Positions 50,727 to 60,196 of a stretch of DNA of 64,000 nt are shown here, piece after piece (the first letter of the stretch is position 1; the number at the start of each line of letters is the position of its first letter). The position numbers and the translations under genes are program-made. The DNA is from Haloarchaeobius sp. FL176 (lineage in GTDB: Archaea; Halobacteriota; Halobacteria; Halobacteriales; Natrialbaceae): positions 62,001 to 126,000 of the forward strand of contig NZ_JANJYH010000005.1 of assembly GCF_024609245.1 (NCBI RefSeq). The letters are read 5' to 3'. The notes under the pieces were generated by a model that searched no databases, was not told the DNA's origin, and saw nothing but the letters and a program-made list of their open reading frames with translations.

Positions 50727-52294
50727 ATGCACCTGAACGTTAACTGGCGCCAGAGCTGTGCGCTCGTCGGGACAGTCCTGAAGTATCTTGCCGTCGCGAT
50801 GCTCGTTCCGCTCTTCGTTGCAGTCGTCTACGGGAACGACGTGGACGTGTTTCTTGGGTCGGTCGTCATCACTGCCGGACTCGGGGTTGCGCTGGAACGG
50901 AGTGCCGACGTTGACGACCTCGGAACGGAGGAGGCGATATTATTCGTGGCGCTCGCCTGGGTCGGCGTGTCCGTCGGTGGAGCCGTGCCGTATCTGCTCT
51001 AGGGCTTCGGGACGGCATCGACGGTCGGACTCTCACTCGAATCACCGAGTGCGCTGTCCGCCTCGATCGCCAACGCCCTCTTCGAGTCGACGTCGGGATT
51101 CACCACGACAGGGGCGACCGTGCTCGGCGAGATCTCGTTCGAGCGTCACTCACACGCCATGCTGATGTATCGGCAGCTGACGCAGTGGCTCGGTGGGATG
51201 GGCATCATCGTTCTCATGGTCGCGATCCTGCCCGAACTGGCGGTCAACGGCGCCCAGTTGATCGACGCAGAGGCGCCGGGCCCGGAGTTGAACAAACTCA
51301 CCCCACAGATCGCCGAGACGGCACGCATCCTCTGGCTCGTGTATGCCGGATTCACCGCGCTGTTGATCTGTTTGCTGTACGCGCTCCATCTGATCGGCGT
51401 TGCCCCAAATATGGACCTGTACAACGCGATCGCGCACGGGTTCACGACGCTCCCGACCGGTGGGTTCTCGCCGGAGGCCGAGAGTGTCGCAGCCTTCTCC
51501 CCGGCCGTGCAGTGGCTCGTGATCCCGTTCATCGTCGTCGCGGGGACGAACTTCGCGCTCTTCTATTTCGTTCTGCAGGGGAAGTACGTCGACGTGTTCC
51601 AGAATCGAGAGTTCCAGGGGTACGTGGGTGCGATCGTCGGTGTCGCGCTCGTTCTCTGGGCGCTGTTGTTCGGCGGTGTTGCACCCGCGCTTGAACTGGG
51701 TGGGGTTACCAAGGGAGCCTTCGAGAACTCACTGCGGCAGGCCTGTTCCAGACTGTGACACTGCTCAATTCGACCGGCTTCGCGACGAGTGACTTCGCGC
51801 AGTGGAACGAGGCGGGACAGGTACTCCTCCTGGCAGTGATGTTCATCGGCGGGTCAGCAGGGTCGACGGGTGGCGGTGTGAAGATAATCCGGTGGCTGGT
51901 CATCCTCAAAGCCATCCGTCGACAGCTCTCGACGACGGTGTACCCCGATGTCGTGGAGCCAGTCCGTCTCGGCGGCCAGGTCATCGACGAGGAGGTCGTG
52001 CGGGGTATCTTCGCGTTCACCTTCCTCTATCTGTTCATCTTTGCCGTGTCCACGGTAGTCATCACGCTCGATGCGGGGCGTGTAGGGCTCGAGTTGACGA
52101 CGCTCGAAGCACTCAGCGCGAGTATCGCGACCATCGGGAACATCGGCCCCGGCTTCGGGATGCTCGGCCCGTTCGGAAGCTATCTGGAGTTCCCGGTGAC
52201 GTCGAAACTCCTGATGATCGTGCTGATGTGGCTCGGACGGCTCGAAGTGGTGCCAGTGCTCGTGTTGTTTACCCGCTCGTTCTGGGAGTGGTGA
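50727..52294 (+). pseudogene. trkH: Broken trkH potassium transporter
   Basis: From the ATG at 50727 the frame encodes MHLNVNWRQSCALVGTVLKY and early TrkH helices, ends at an in-frame TAG (51000-51002), then continues in the same frame with STSGFTTTGATVL and AHGFTTLPTGGF, two selectivity-filter-like segments. At about 51741 a single-base loss in GCC-TGTTCCAG shifts the frame, after which LLNSTGFATSDFAQWNE, GGSAGSTGGGVKI and IGNIGPGFG continue to 52294. With two lesions a full TrkH is not made. Sequencing error cannot be excluded for either. Confidence 0.78.
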
Positions 52295-52545
52295 AACCGT
52301 CGCGCTCGGCCTCACGAACGATTTTTCGTCGGCGGTGATACCGAGCTGTTCGGGACTCACGCCTCGTGGACTCCCGTTCGAGCTTCGGTTGGTAGAGTCG
52401 CAAGACGGCAAAGGGGGCCGTGTATCCCCTCGTCGAAATCCACTCTGAGAGGTGGGTTCCAGAAAACCCGGAACCGCCGAGTCCGAGCACTACGCAGCGC
52501 TAAGGATTCTGTTTTCTGAGAGTGGAGAAACAGGTGTTTCGTCGA

Positions 52546-52656
52546 TGGGCCCTGACGGATTCGAACCATCGACCACTCGGTGTCCCACGACCGGACCCGG
52601 TACGAGTCGGCGGTCGATATGAGCCGAGCGCTCTAACCAGGCTGAGCTAAGGGCCC
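52546..52656 (-). tRNA. Elongator tRNA-Met (CAT) with a 36-nt intron
   Basis: The minus strand gives acceptor GGGCCCT/AGGGCCC, D-arm GCTC/GAGC, anticodon stem CTCGG/CCGAG, T-arm GATGG TTCGAAT CCGTC and discriminator A. The anticodon CAT is at 52619-52621, and the loop is interrupted after position 37 by an intron at 52582-52617. An intron at this place in elongator tRNA-Met is known in haloarchaea such as Haloferax volcanii. The mature tRNA is 75 nt. Confidence 0.9.
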
Positions 52657-52776
52657 TCTCGGTCGGTAGTTCCGGACCAGGCATAATAGACGTGTCGAAA
52701 ATACGGGCAGGGAGTGGTTCGAGCCGAGCGTTCGTGCCACCGTCGGAAACGCGTGGATACTCGAAGACGGTGATCT

Positions 52777-52819
52777 TCGGGTACTGAATCGTCAGAAGCG
52801 CCGTCACCAGGGCTCGAAC
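52777..52819 (-). repeat. 43-bp direct repeat, copy 1 (duplicate of the tRNA-Asn 3' end)
   Basis: This segment is identical to 52928-52970, 151 bp away. Copy 2 includes the last 21 nt of tRNA-Asn and 22 nt after it. Copy 1 lacks the rest of the tRNA, so it is a partial duplicate with the look of an attachment-site remnant. Confidence 0.65.
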
Positions 52820-52927
52820 TCGCCGAGACGTTCCTGCTCGCGACGCTGCGCGGGCTGCGACTCGTCTGCTCGAGCCCTGGCGTGTCTCGGTTGTATCGAT
52901 TCGGGCGTCGCTCGGAGACAGTGCTCC

Positions 52928-52970
52928 TCGGGTACTGAATCGTCAGAAGCGCCGTCACCAGGGCTCGAAC
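52928..52970 (-). repeat. 43-bp direct repeat, copy 2 (spans the tRNA-Asn 3' end)
   Basis: This copy runs from 22 nt after the tRNA-Asn 3' end into the T-loop of the gene. Identity with copy 1 ends sharply at both sides (T versus C before, T versus C after). Confidence 0.65.
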
Positions 52971-53022
52971 CTGGGACCACCACGTTAACAGCGTGGTGCT
53001 CTACCAACTGAGCTATGACGGC
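52950..53022 (-). tRNA. tRNA-Asn (GTT)
   Basis: The minus strand folds as a 73-nt cloverleaf: acceptor GCCGTCA/TGACGGC, D-arm GCTC/GAGC, anticodon arm CCACG CTGTTAA CGTGG with anticodon GTT, a T-arm with TTCGAGC loop and discriminator G. No intron or encoded CCA is seen. Confidence 0.94.
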
Positions 53023-53140
53023 TCGTCGCATTCTCAGGTAGGCCTGCCGGATATAAAGAGACTTTCGCTTTACCGCGGCCGGGTGCCGTGTCACCATCCC
53101 ATCGACATCCGTTTACGGGCCCACCGAGTATTTCGCGAGC

Positions 53141-54508
53141 ATGAGCGAGGACGCCTTCGAGGCGACGGTCGCGGCGGTCCGCGAGCGAGTCGACCCGTCG
53201 CCGGCGGAGCGGGAGCGGCTCCGGACGGCCGCAGACGAGCTGGTCGAGCGGGCGGCGGCAGCAGCCACGGAGCGCGTCGCGGACGCCGACGTGGTCCAGG
53301 TCGGAAGCACTGCCCGTGGCACCTGGACGGCGGGCGACCGGGACATCGACGTGTTCGTGCGGTTCCCGACGGACATCGACCGGGAGACGCTGGAGCAGTA
53401 CGGGTTAGAGGTCGGCCGCGAAGTGCTGCCGGACGGCCACGAGGAGTACGCCGAGCATCCGTACGTGAAAGGCGAGTACGAGGGGTTCGACGTCGACCTC
53501 GTGCCCTGTTTCCGGGTCGACGCGGCCACCGAGATCAGGTCCGCGGTCGACCGGACGCCGTTCCACAACGCCTACCTCCGCGAGCGACTCGACGACGAGC
53601 TCGCGGGGGACGTGCGCGTCGCGAAGGCCTTCTGCAAGGGGATCGGTGTCTACGGGAGCGACCTTCGCACGCAGGGGTTCTCCGGATATCTCGTCGAACT
53701 CCTGGTGCTCGAGTACGGCGGGTTCCACGAGCTCGTCACGGCGGCGGCGGACTGGCACCCGCAGGTCGAGCGCGACCCTGAGAGCCACGGCACGCGGTCG
53801 TTCGAGGACCCCCTCGTCGTCGTCGACCCGACGGACCCCGAGCGCAACGTCGCGGCCGTGGTCTCGCCGGCGAACGTCGCACGGCTCCAGCACCACGCGC
53901 GGGCGCTGCTCGCGGACCCGGCCCCGGAACGGTTCGAGCCACGCGAGCCAGAACCGCTCTCGCCCGCCGAGGTGCGGGCACATCTGGAGACGCGTGGAAC
54001 GACACCGGTCGCAGTGCGCTTCGACCCACCGGACGTGGTCGAGGACCAGCTCTGGCCGCAGCTCCGGAAGTCGCTCGACGGCGTCACGGAGGCGCTCGAC
54101 CGGCGCGGCTTCGACACGTTCCGGGCAACCGCGCTCGCAGACGAGACGGCGGCGCTGTTCGTCGAGCTCGCCGTCCCGGAGCGGCCGGCCGTCGAACGCC
54201 ACGACGGGCCGCCAGTGCACGTCCGCGAGCACGCGACCGGCTTCTACGAGAAGTACGCCGCGATGACGGAGACACCGCCGTACGGCCCGTTCGTCGACGG
54301 CGACGACCGGTACGTGGTCGAGCGGGAGCGTGAATTCACGACCGCGGCCGCGTTCCTCCGGAGCGACGCGTTGTTCGACGTGGCACTCGGGGCGGGCGTC
54401 GAGCGCGCGCTGGCGGACGACTACGAGGTGCTGGTCGGTGACGAGGTCGCGGCGCTCGCGACGGAGTTCGGGACCGAGCTGGCGGCCTACTTCTCGCCAC
54501 GGCCCTGA
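53141..54508 (+). CDS. cca: Archaeal CCA-adding tRNA nucleotidyltransferase
   Basis: This 455-residue class I enzyme adds CCA to tRNA 3' ends. It has VQVGSTARGTWTAGDRDIDVFV near residues 47-70, with the G-S and DxD catalytic motifs, YEGFDVDLVPCF near residue 115 with the third Asp, and GFSGYLVELLV near residue 180. Length and motif order match archaeal CCA enzymes. This fits the local tRNA genes, none of which encode CCA. Confidence 0.92.
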   Translation: MSEDAFEATVAAVRERVDPSPAERERLRTAADELVERAAAAATERVADADVVQVGSTARGTWTAGDRDIDVFVRFPTDIDRETLEQYGLEVGREVLPDGHEEYAEHPYVKGEYEGFDVDLVPCFRVDAATEIRSAVDRTPFHNAYLRERLDDELAGDVRVAKAFCKGIGVYGSDLRTQGFSGYLVELLVLEYGGFHELVTAAADWHPQVERDPESHGTRSFEDPLVVVDPTDPERNVAAVVSPANVARLQHHARALLADPAPERFEPREPEPLSPAEVRAHLETRGTTPVAVRFDPPDVVEDQLWPQLRKSLDGVTEALDRRGFDTFRATALADETAALFVELAVPERPAVERHDGPPVHVREHATGFYEKYAAMTETPPYGPFVDGDDRYVVEREREFTTAAAFLRSDALFDVALGAGVERALADDYEVLVGDEVAALATEFGTELAAYFSPRP

Positions 54509-54538
54509 GGCCGGCAGCCGGCCCCCGGGACGGCCCAG

Positions 54539-55546
54539 TCAGTCGAGGTCGTGTGCGGCGCGGACCTCGTCGAGCAGGTCGGCGACGTCCGCCGAGACCT
54601 CGTCGTCGGGCTCGATGGGGTCGCGTCCGTCGAACGTCTCGTGGACCATCGCGACCCCGTCCGCGAGCACGTCCAGGCCGTACCCCCCCTCGAGGATGAA
54701 CGCGATAGGTGCGTCGACGCGCTCGCAGAGCCCCCGGAGCTGGTCGGTGAGGACGGCGTACCCCTCAGTCGAGAGCCGCATCCGCGAGATAGGGTCGTGC
54801 CGGTGGGCGTCGAAGCCCGCGCTGACGAGCAGGAGTCCGGGGTCGAACCGCTCGATTGCGGGCTCGATCGCGCGCTCGAAGACGGTGGCGTAGTCGCTCG
54901 TGTCCGCGCCCGCCGGGAGCGGGACGTTCAGCGTGGTTCCGTCACCGGCTCCCTCGCCGGTCTCCTCGACGTCACCGGTCCCGGGGTAGAGGCCGTCCTC
55001 GTGGGTCGACGCGAAGAACACGTCCCCGCGGTCGTAGAAGATGTCCTGCGTGCCGTTGCCGTGGTGGACGTCCCAGTCGACGATGGCGACGCGGTCGACG
55101 TCGCGCTCGTCGATGGCCGTCCGGGCCGCGACGGCGACGTTGTTGACGAAACAGAAGCCCATCGCGTCGTCGTAGACGGCGTGGTGCCCCGGCGGCCGGC
55201 CGAGCGAGAACGGCGTGTTCCTGCCCTGCTCGCCGTCGAGCGCGCTCGTCGCGGCCCACTGCGCGCTCCCCGCGCTCTTCAGCATGGCGTCCCAGGACTC
55301 CTCGACGGCGGTCGTGTCCGGGTCCCAGTCGCCGCCGCCGTCGGCACAGAACTCGCGGACCGCCTCGATGTAGTCGCGCTCGTGGACCGTCGCCAGAGCC
55401 TCGACCGTCGCGGCGTCGGGGTCGACGTACTCGACGCCGTGCTTGCGCTTCAGCCCCTCCCGGATGGCCCGCAGGCGGTCCGGCGTCTCCGGGTGCCGTG
55501 GGCCGGTGTCGTGCTCGAGGCAACGGGAGCTGTATCCGAATTTCAT
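54539..55546 (-). CDS. Histone-deacetylase-family amidohydrolase
   Basis: This 335-residue zinc hydrolase has GRPPGHHA near residue 125, FVNNVAVAA, VAIVDWDVHHGNGTQ near residue 165 with the Asp and His zinc/catalytic residues, GFDAHRHDP near residue 245 and LEGGYGLD near residue 290, the class I/II HDAC pattern. Members deacetylate lysines in proteins or acetylpolyamines. The ATG lies one base after the stop of the histone gene, so the two form an operon and histone or another DNA-bound protein is a natural candidate substrate. Haloferax volcanii has a similar neighbourhood, from memory. Confidence 0.87.
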   Translation of the reverse strand: MKFGYSSRCLEHDTGPRHPETPDRLRAIREGLKRKHGVEYVDPDAATVEALATVHERDYIEAVREFCADGGGDWDPDTTAVEESWDAMLKSAGSAQWAATSALDGEQGRNTPFSLGRPPGHHAVYDDAMGFCFVNNVAVAARTAIDERDVDRVAIVDWDVHHGNGTQDIFYDRGDVFFASTHEDGLYPGTGDVEETGEGAGDGTTLNVPLPAGADTSDYATVFERAIEPAIERFDPGLLLVSAGFDAHRHDPISRMRLSTEGYAVLTDQLRGLCERVDAPIAFILEGGYGLDVLADGVAMVHETFDGRDPIEPDDEVSADVADLLDEVRAAHDLD

Positions 55547-55547
55547 C

Positions 55548-55979
55548 TCATTCGAAGAGGGCGAAGTACGTCTCGATGTCTTCGGCCTTGATGGTGCGTC
55601 TGTCCGCGTGGCGCGCCAGCGTCGCGGCGGCGGCCGCGACGTTGTCCGCGTAGTCCTCCAGAATGTCCGCGAGTGCGACCCGCGCGTCCATCGCGACCCT
55701 GTAGGAGTCGCCGATGTCGAGACGGGCGATGCGGTCGACCGGGGCGACCGGCAGTTCCAGTTCGTCCTTGTCGATGGTCGCCTCGACGCCGAAATCACTC
55801 GCCATCAGCGTCTTCCGCCCGTCCGCCGTGGCGACTTCGGCCGCGTCCTCGGCCAGGTCGGCACCGTGGAGCTGGATGCGTCGCGCCAGCTCCTCTGCGG
55901 CACCGGCGCTGACCCGAAGGTCGCCTGCGTTCCGTCGGATGATGGAGTCCACCGGGGCGAACGGTAGCTCAACGCTCAT
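55548..55979 (-). CDS. Archaeal histone with two fused histone folds
   Basis: This 143-residue protein is a tandem of two histone folds: LPFAPVDSIIRRNAGDLRVS with ELARRIQLHGADLAEDAAE and TLMASDF, then LPVAPVDRIARLDIG with ADILEDYADNVAAAAATLA and TIKAEDIETYFALFE. Haloarchaeal histones have this fused form and wrap or bend DNA. It is followed by the deacetylase gene. It is probably expressed from the intergenic region before 56149. Confidence 0.92.
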   Translation of the reverse strand: MSVELPFAPVDSIIRRNAGDLRVSAGAAEELARRIQLHGADLAEDAAEVATADGRKTLMASDFGVEATIDKDELELPVAPVDRIARLDIGDSYRVAMDARVALADILEDYADNVAAAAATLARHADRRTIKAEDIETYFALFE

Positions 55980-56148
55980 ACCCTGAACCGAGTCCGCCCG
56001 TCCCTTTGTAGTTTTCCGTCACGCCAGCATCGGCCGCGAAGCCGGGACCGGAACCGCGGTTCCGGCGCTGTCGAGACTGGGAGCGTGTCAGCGACCCACG
56101 TCCGTCTTTCCACAACATACATCCGTGATTCACTCGCGCGTACAACAT

Positions 56149-56529
56149 ATGCCCGAAGGAACGCTGTACGAACGTCTGGGGGGCAGAGAATCGATACGCG
56201 CCGTGGTCGATGATTTCTACGACAGACTCCTCGCGGACGACGAGCTGGGGCCGTTCTTCGAGACCGCGAATATGGAGCGACTCCGGCGGACACAGACGGA
56301 GTTCCTGTGCGAGGCGGCGGGCGGCCCGGAGACGTACGACGCCGAACCCGTCCGCGAGGCCCACCTGCACGTCCCGTTCACCCCGTCCCACATCCAGCGG
56401 GCTGTCGAGTTGCTGTACGAGAGTCTGGACGCGTTCGACGTTCCCGAGGAAGACGCGGACGCCGTCGTTCAGGCGGTCGCCGCGTACGAAGACGACCTGC
56501 TGGCGAGACCGGAAGACGAGCGGCAGTAG
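56149..56529 (+). CDS. Truncated haemoglobin (group 1-like)
   Basis: This 126-residue globin begins MPEGTLYERLGGRESIRAVV, followed by FYDRLLADDELGPFFE and RRTQTEFLCEAAGG near residue 50, the group 1 pattern. A His in AHLHVPF at about residue 73 is the likely proximal haem ligand. It would bind O2 or NO. The ATG at 56149 gives the family start; 56125 adds eight residues. It is divergent from the histone gene. Confidence 0.84.
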   Translation: MPEGTLYERLGGRESIRAVVDDFYDRLLADDELGPFFETANMERLRRTQTEFLCEAAGGPETYDAEPVREAHLHVPFTPSHIQRAVELLYESLDAFDVPEEDADAVVQAVAAYEDDLLARPEDERQ

Positions 56530-56688
56530 CGACCACGTCGCTCCGTGAAGCGCCTCGGGGTCGACCCCCGAAGCAGTCGCTCTACCTCTGCTGTAGAGTG
56601 GCCGCGCTGAATCCGGCAGAGGTGCTGCGACGCATCGCACGTCGACGGTTTCGATACGGCCGCGGTTCCCAGTCGCGGGCGACCGCGT

Positions 56689-58143
56689 TCAGAACACGTC
56701 GTCGGCGTCGAGGGTACCCTCGGAGACCGCTCCGCGGACCGTGACCTCCTGTCCGAGGTGGACGTCGGCGTCCGTCTCGACGCTCATCGTCTCCTCGCCG
56801 TCGTCGAGGATGACGGGCGACCCCGCCTGCACGACGGTGCCGGTGAACTCGACGACCTCGCCCTGGAGCGACGCCGTCGCGGAGCCACCCGAGCCACCCG
56901 AGTCGGCGACGGTCGCGCTTGCGTCGTCGCTGCCGGCCGTCTCGCCCGCGTCGGCGCCCTCTCCCTCCGCGAACGCGTCGAGACCGGTCGCCTGCTCGTC
57001 GGCCCCGTCGCCCTCGTCGCCGCCGGGGGCGTCTCCCGCACCGTCGAGGATGGTCACGCTCGACCGCCAGCCAGCGGACGCCTCGAGGTCGTCCTGCCAG
57101 CCGTCCTGGATCTCCACGTCCGCGAAAGCGACGCGGTCACCGGGGCCGATGTCGTAGTCGGCCTTGTCGCCCCAGAGCGCGACGCGGATGTCGCCCGTCT
57201 CGTCCTGGACGCGGACGTTCCGGACCTGCCCCTCGGAGCCGTCGTCCCGGTCGAACGTCCGCTTCGGGTCCGCCGACCGGACGACTCCGGCGATGTCGAC
57301 GGTGTCGTCCATCTCAAGTGCCTCGATGGCCGTGCTCTCCGGCTCGTACTGGATTTCCTCGTCCAGCTCCTCGATGGCGCCACGCTCACCGACGTGGAGT
57401 TCGAGGCTGCCGTCGCGCTCACGGACGTAGCCGTCGACGACCTCGACGCTCGTCCCCGCGGAGAGCGCCTCGACGGTGTCTGCCTGCCCGTCCCACATCG
57501 TCACCCGGATGCGCCCCGTCGGGTCGCCCAGGGTGAGGTTCGCGACCTTGCCCTCGGAGCCGTCGTCCCGGTCGAACGTGCGGACCGACTCGGTGTCGAG
57601 GATTCGACCCTTGGTGTTCACGTCCGAGAGCCCGAGCGAGAGGTCCTCGACGCGGTAGGAGTCCTGTATCTGTACGTCGACCTCGGCGTCCTCGTCGACC
57701 TCGACCTCGTCGACGTTTACCTCGATGCCGTTGTAGCCCTCCTTCGGGCGGCCCTTCACGCGGAGCACCTGCCCGGCCTCGAGCTCGTTCTCTGCGGCGT
57801 CGGCCTTCTCGTCCCAGAAGGCGAGCCGGAGCGAGCCGGTCTCGTCGGCCACGTCGACGTTGACGACACGGCCGTCCTCGGCGTCGTCGCCGTCGCGCTC
57901 GAAGGTCCGCACGTCGCCGACGGCGGTGACCTTCGCGAGGAACTTCACCTCGTCCATCCCCGGCGCCACGTCGGCGATACCGTTGACCTCCTCGTCGCGC
58001 AGCTCGTGCGCGATGAGCATCGCCGCGGTCTCCTCGTCGGCCAGTCCCCCCATCTGCTCGACCTTGGCCTCGACGGCCTCCTCGAACTCCTCGAGGGAGA
58101 CGTCGGCCTCGAGGTCCTCGTAGACGTCCTCTATCGCGCCCAT
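56689..58143 (-). CDS. RPA-like single-stranded DNA-binding protein with OB folds
   Basis: This 484-residue acidic protein has an N-terminal helical part (about 1-60) and three OB-fold domains, each with a repeated strand such as GRVVNVDVADETGSLRLAFW, GKVANLTLGDPTGRIRVTMW and GQVRNVRVQDETGDIRVALW, at about 65-165, 170-270 and 275-375. A further short OB-like domain ends the protein after an acidic linker. It binds single-stranded DNA in replication and repair. In Haloferax volcanii a multi-OB RPA lies near the histone gene, from memory, and the same order is seen here. Confidence 0.85.
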   Translation of the reverse strand: MGAIEDVYEDLEADVSLEEFEEAVEAKVEQMGGLADEETAAMLIAHELRDEEVNGIADVAPGMDEVKFLAKVTAVGDVRTFERDGDDAEDGRVVNVDVADETGSLRLAFWDEKADAAENELEAGQVLRVKGRPKEGYNGIEVNVDEVEVDEDAEVDVQIQDSYRVEDLSLGLSDVNTKGRILDTESVRTFDRDDGSEGKVANLTLGDPTGRIRVTMWDGQADTVEALSAGTSVEVVDGYVRERDGSLELHVGERGAIEELDEEIQYEPESTAIEALEMDDTVDIAGVVRSADPKRTFDRDDGSEGQVRNVRVQDETGDIRVALWGDKADYDIGPGDRVAFADVEIQDGWQDDLEASAGWRSSVTILDGAGDAPGGDEGDGADEQATGLDAFAEGEGADAGETAGSDDASATVADSGGSGGSATASLQGEVVEFTGTVVQAGSPVILDDGEETMSVETDADVHLGQEVTVRGAVSEGTLDADDVF

Positions 58144-58297
58144 AATTCTAGAATTTCGCAGGGTTGGGCGTTGCTTAAGCGTTGTCCTTGCAGGAGGAGG
58201 TCGCCTCCTGGGGGTGTTTTTCTCGCCGGTGAGCGCGTGTACATGGCCGACGCTTGCGGCGGCCTCCTACAAGAACTCCGGGCCGGGCGTACACCGG

Positions 58298-58951
58298 TCA
58301 GTGCGGCTGGACGTTCCGCGACTCGGTCGTGACGGTCGTCGTCTCTCCCTGGCTCGCGTGCTGGATCTCGACAGTGCCCGGGAGCGCATCGGCGAAGGCG
58401 AAGCGCGCCTCGTACTCGACCTGCCCGAGACACTGCTGGCACGCGTCGGCGTCGTCGGCCGCCACACCGACGACGACCGTGAGCGTCCCGTCGGACACCG
58501 CGGCGCGCTCGACCGTCGCGACGTGGCACGGGTTCGGCGCCATGATGGAGCCGTCGACGCTCACCGTCGACGAGCCGCCGTCGAACGCCACGGCGGCCTC
58601 GGTTGCCGACCCGCAGCCGGAGTCGGTCGTGGTGATGTTCCGAGACTGCACGCTGGCGCTGCTCGACTCGGCCTCCCCCGAGGCATCCGAACTCGTCGAG
58701 TCGTCACCGTCGCCCGAGTCGTCGCTGCTGGGGTCGTCGCCGTCGGTCGTCCCATCGCTACTGGAGTCGTCGCCGTCGGTCGTCCCGTCGTTTCCGGAAT
58801 CGTCGGAGCCGCCGGACTCGCCGGTCGGCGTGCTCGTGTCCTCGCCCCCGCCGCCAGGGGAGTCCTCGGTCTGTAAGGACCCGATACAGCCCGCTATCGA
58901 CCCGATAGCCGCCGCTGTACCCGCTTTGGTGAGTAGCTCTCGTCGCTTCAT
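58298..58951 (-). CDS. Tat-type lipoprotein with an acidic repeat linker
   Basis: This 217-residue protein starts MKRRELLTKAG with a lipobox at Cys22. An Asp/Ser/Gly/Thr-rich linker with near-repeats of GTTDGDDSSSD and PTGESGGSDDSG spans about residues 35-95, then a cysteine-containing domain of about 120 residues (SGCGSATEAAVAFDGGS and VGVAADDADACQQC). It is probably displayed on the surface. I recognise no family for the domain. The ATG at 58951 was chosen at the signal. Confidence 0.7.
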   Translation of the reverse strand: MKRRELLTKAGTAAAIGSIAGCIGSLQTEDSPGGGGEDTSTPTGESGGSDDSGNDGTTDGDDSSSDGTTDGDDPSSDDSGDGDDSTSSDASGEAESSSASVQSRNITTTDSGCGSATEAAVAFDGGSSTVSVDGSIMAPNPCHVATVERAAVSDGTLTVVVGVAADDADACQQCLGQVEYEARFAFADALPGTVEIQHASQGETTTVTTESRNVQPH

Positions 58952-59108
58952 ACCTGTCCAGACGCACCCTAATTTCAAATCCCTTTCCCACGGTGAAAAT
59001 CTCCTTTCAGCTTGCTCGCCGGTTCGAACGTCGTGCCAGATGCCCGCACACGGCGCGGCCCCACCACATCGTAACCCTCTTATCCTTCTCCGCGGAAGGT
59101 GTAGTTGA

Positions 59109-59181
59109 GTCCGGGTAGGGTAGTGGACTATCCTCTTGGCTTGCGGAGCCAGGGACCGGAGTTCAAATCTCCGTCCGGACG
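59109..59181 (+). tRNA. tRNA-Arg (GCG)
   Basis: The plus strand folds as a 73-nt cloverleaf: acceptor GTCCGGG/TCCGGAC, a D-arm, anticodon arm TTGGC TTGCGGA GCCAG with anticodon GCG, a T-arm with TTCAAAT loop and discriminator G. No intron is present. The following 250 bp hold no clear gene. Confidence 0.92.
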
Positions 59182-59435
59182 TTCCTTCGTTCCTTCACTG
59201 CGTTCAGTCACTACGTCACGTCCGGACGCGCCCCCGCTCGCTTCGCTCACGGCTTCGCCGTTCGCAACGCGGTTCTCACTCGCTGCGCTCGTTCCGAACC
59301 GCGCCACTGCTCGCGGGGACTCCGTCCGGAACTTCCCTCGACGGCGAGCACAGCGATGATTGGTCCACCAGTAGCCCAAGGAGCCGTTGAACATATCCGA
59401 ATTTAAAAGATGGTGCATGTTCACAAAGAACAGAT

Positions 59436-60110
59436 ATGGCCGGAGAGATGGACCATCCGCCCTCGGCCCTCACCCGCGTGCCACCGCTGACAGCCGGAAA
59501 CCTCGCTCTGGCACTCCTCGGATTACCGCTCTTCGTCGTCCTCCTGGAAGTGACCAGCACGGATGTTCAGACGACGACGACCATCGGCGTCTACTGGGCA
59601 CTGGCGCTTCTCGTCGTCGGCATCGCAGTGAGGGGCGAAGCATTGTCGGTAGCCGACCTCGGGTTTCGGCGTCCAACCCGCGTCGACTTCGGCTACCTCT
59701 TCGCGACGTCTATCGGTATCCTCCTCGTATACACCACCACACCACCGCTGATCGAGACGCTAGGATTGCCGGTGAGTGAGGGCACGACCGCGGTAGGTGC
59801 TGGTGTCGGAATCGGCCTCGCGCTCTTTCAGTCCGTGACTATCGGAGTGGTCGAGGAGGTCCTCTTCAGGGGGTACCCGATCGAGCGACTGCTCGCGTAC
59901 ACGGACAGTTCGCTCGTCGCCGGTGGGGCGACGTGGCTCGTGTTCACCGCGGCCCACGCGATGAACTGGCCGCTCGGAAGCCTGCTCCAGACCTCACTGG
60001 TTGCCGCAGTGCTCACTGTGGTCTACCTCCACCGACGAACACTGGTCCCCGTGGTCGGCGCACACGTCCTCGTGTGGGTATTCGCGACACTCGGGCAGTT
60101 CTACGGCTAA
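59436..60110 (+). CDS. CPBP-family intramembrane metalloprotease
   Basis: This 224-residue protein has about seven hydrophobic helices and the CPBP/Abi motifs VVEEVLFRGYPIERLL near residue 140, FTAAHAMNW near residue 172 and VGAHVLVW near residue 207, giving the Glu-Glu, Arg and His metal and catalytic residues. Related proteins cleave prenylated or other membrane substrates; the role here is unknown. A tRNA-Arg lies upstream on the same strand. Confidence 0.84.
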   Translation: MAGEMDHPPSALTRVPPLTAGNLALALLGLPLFVVLLEVTSTDVQTTTTIGVYWALALLVVGIAVRGEALSVADLGFRRPTRVDFGYLFATSIGILLVYTTTPPLIETLGLPVSEGTTAVGAGVGIGLALFQSVTIGVVEEVLFRGYPIERLLAYTDSSLVAGGATWLVFTAAHAMNWPLGSLLQTSLVAAVLTVVYLHRRTLVPVVGAHVLVWVFATLGQFYG

Positions 60111-60196
60111 CGGGCAGGTGCACGAAGTGGACAGCTAGGCGTCTCGCCTGCTGTCCACGTTGGCCGCTCTCCACGGACAGTCCCCCGACCGTGGCC

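Noticed and set aside
51000-51002. The in-frame TAG in trkH as a recoded (pyrrolysine) codon
   Set aside because: Haloarchaea are not known to use pyrrolysine, and a separate frameshift downstream already breaks the gene.
52490-52958. Two minus-strand frames (52490-52807 and 52647-52958) that start with the same peptide MTALLTIQYP
   Set aside because: The shared start is produced by the 43-bp direct repeat, and both frames cross tRNA sequence. They are not genes.
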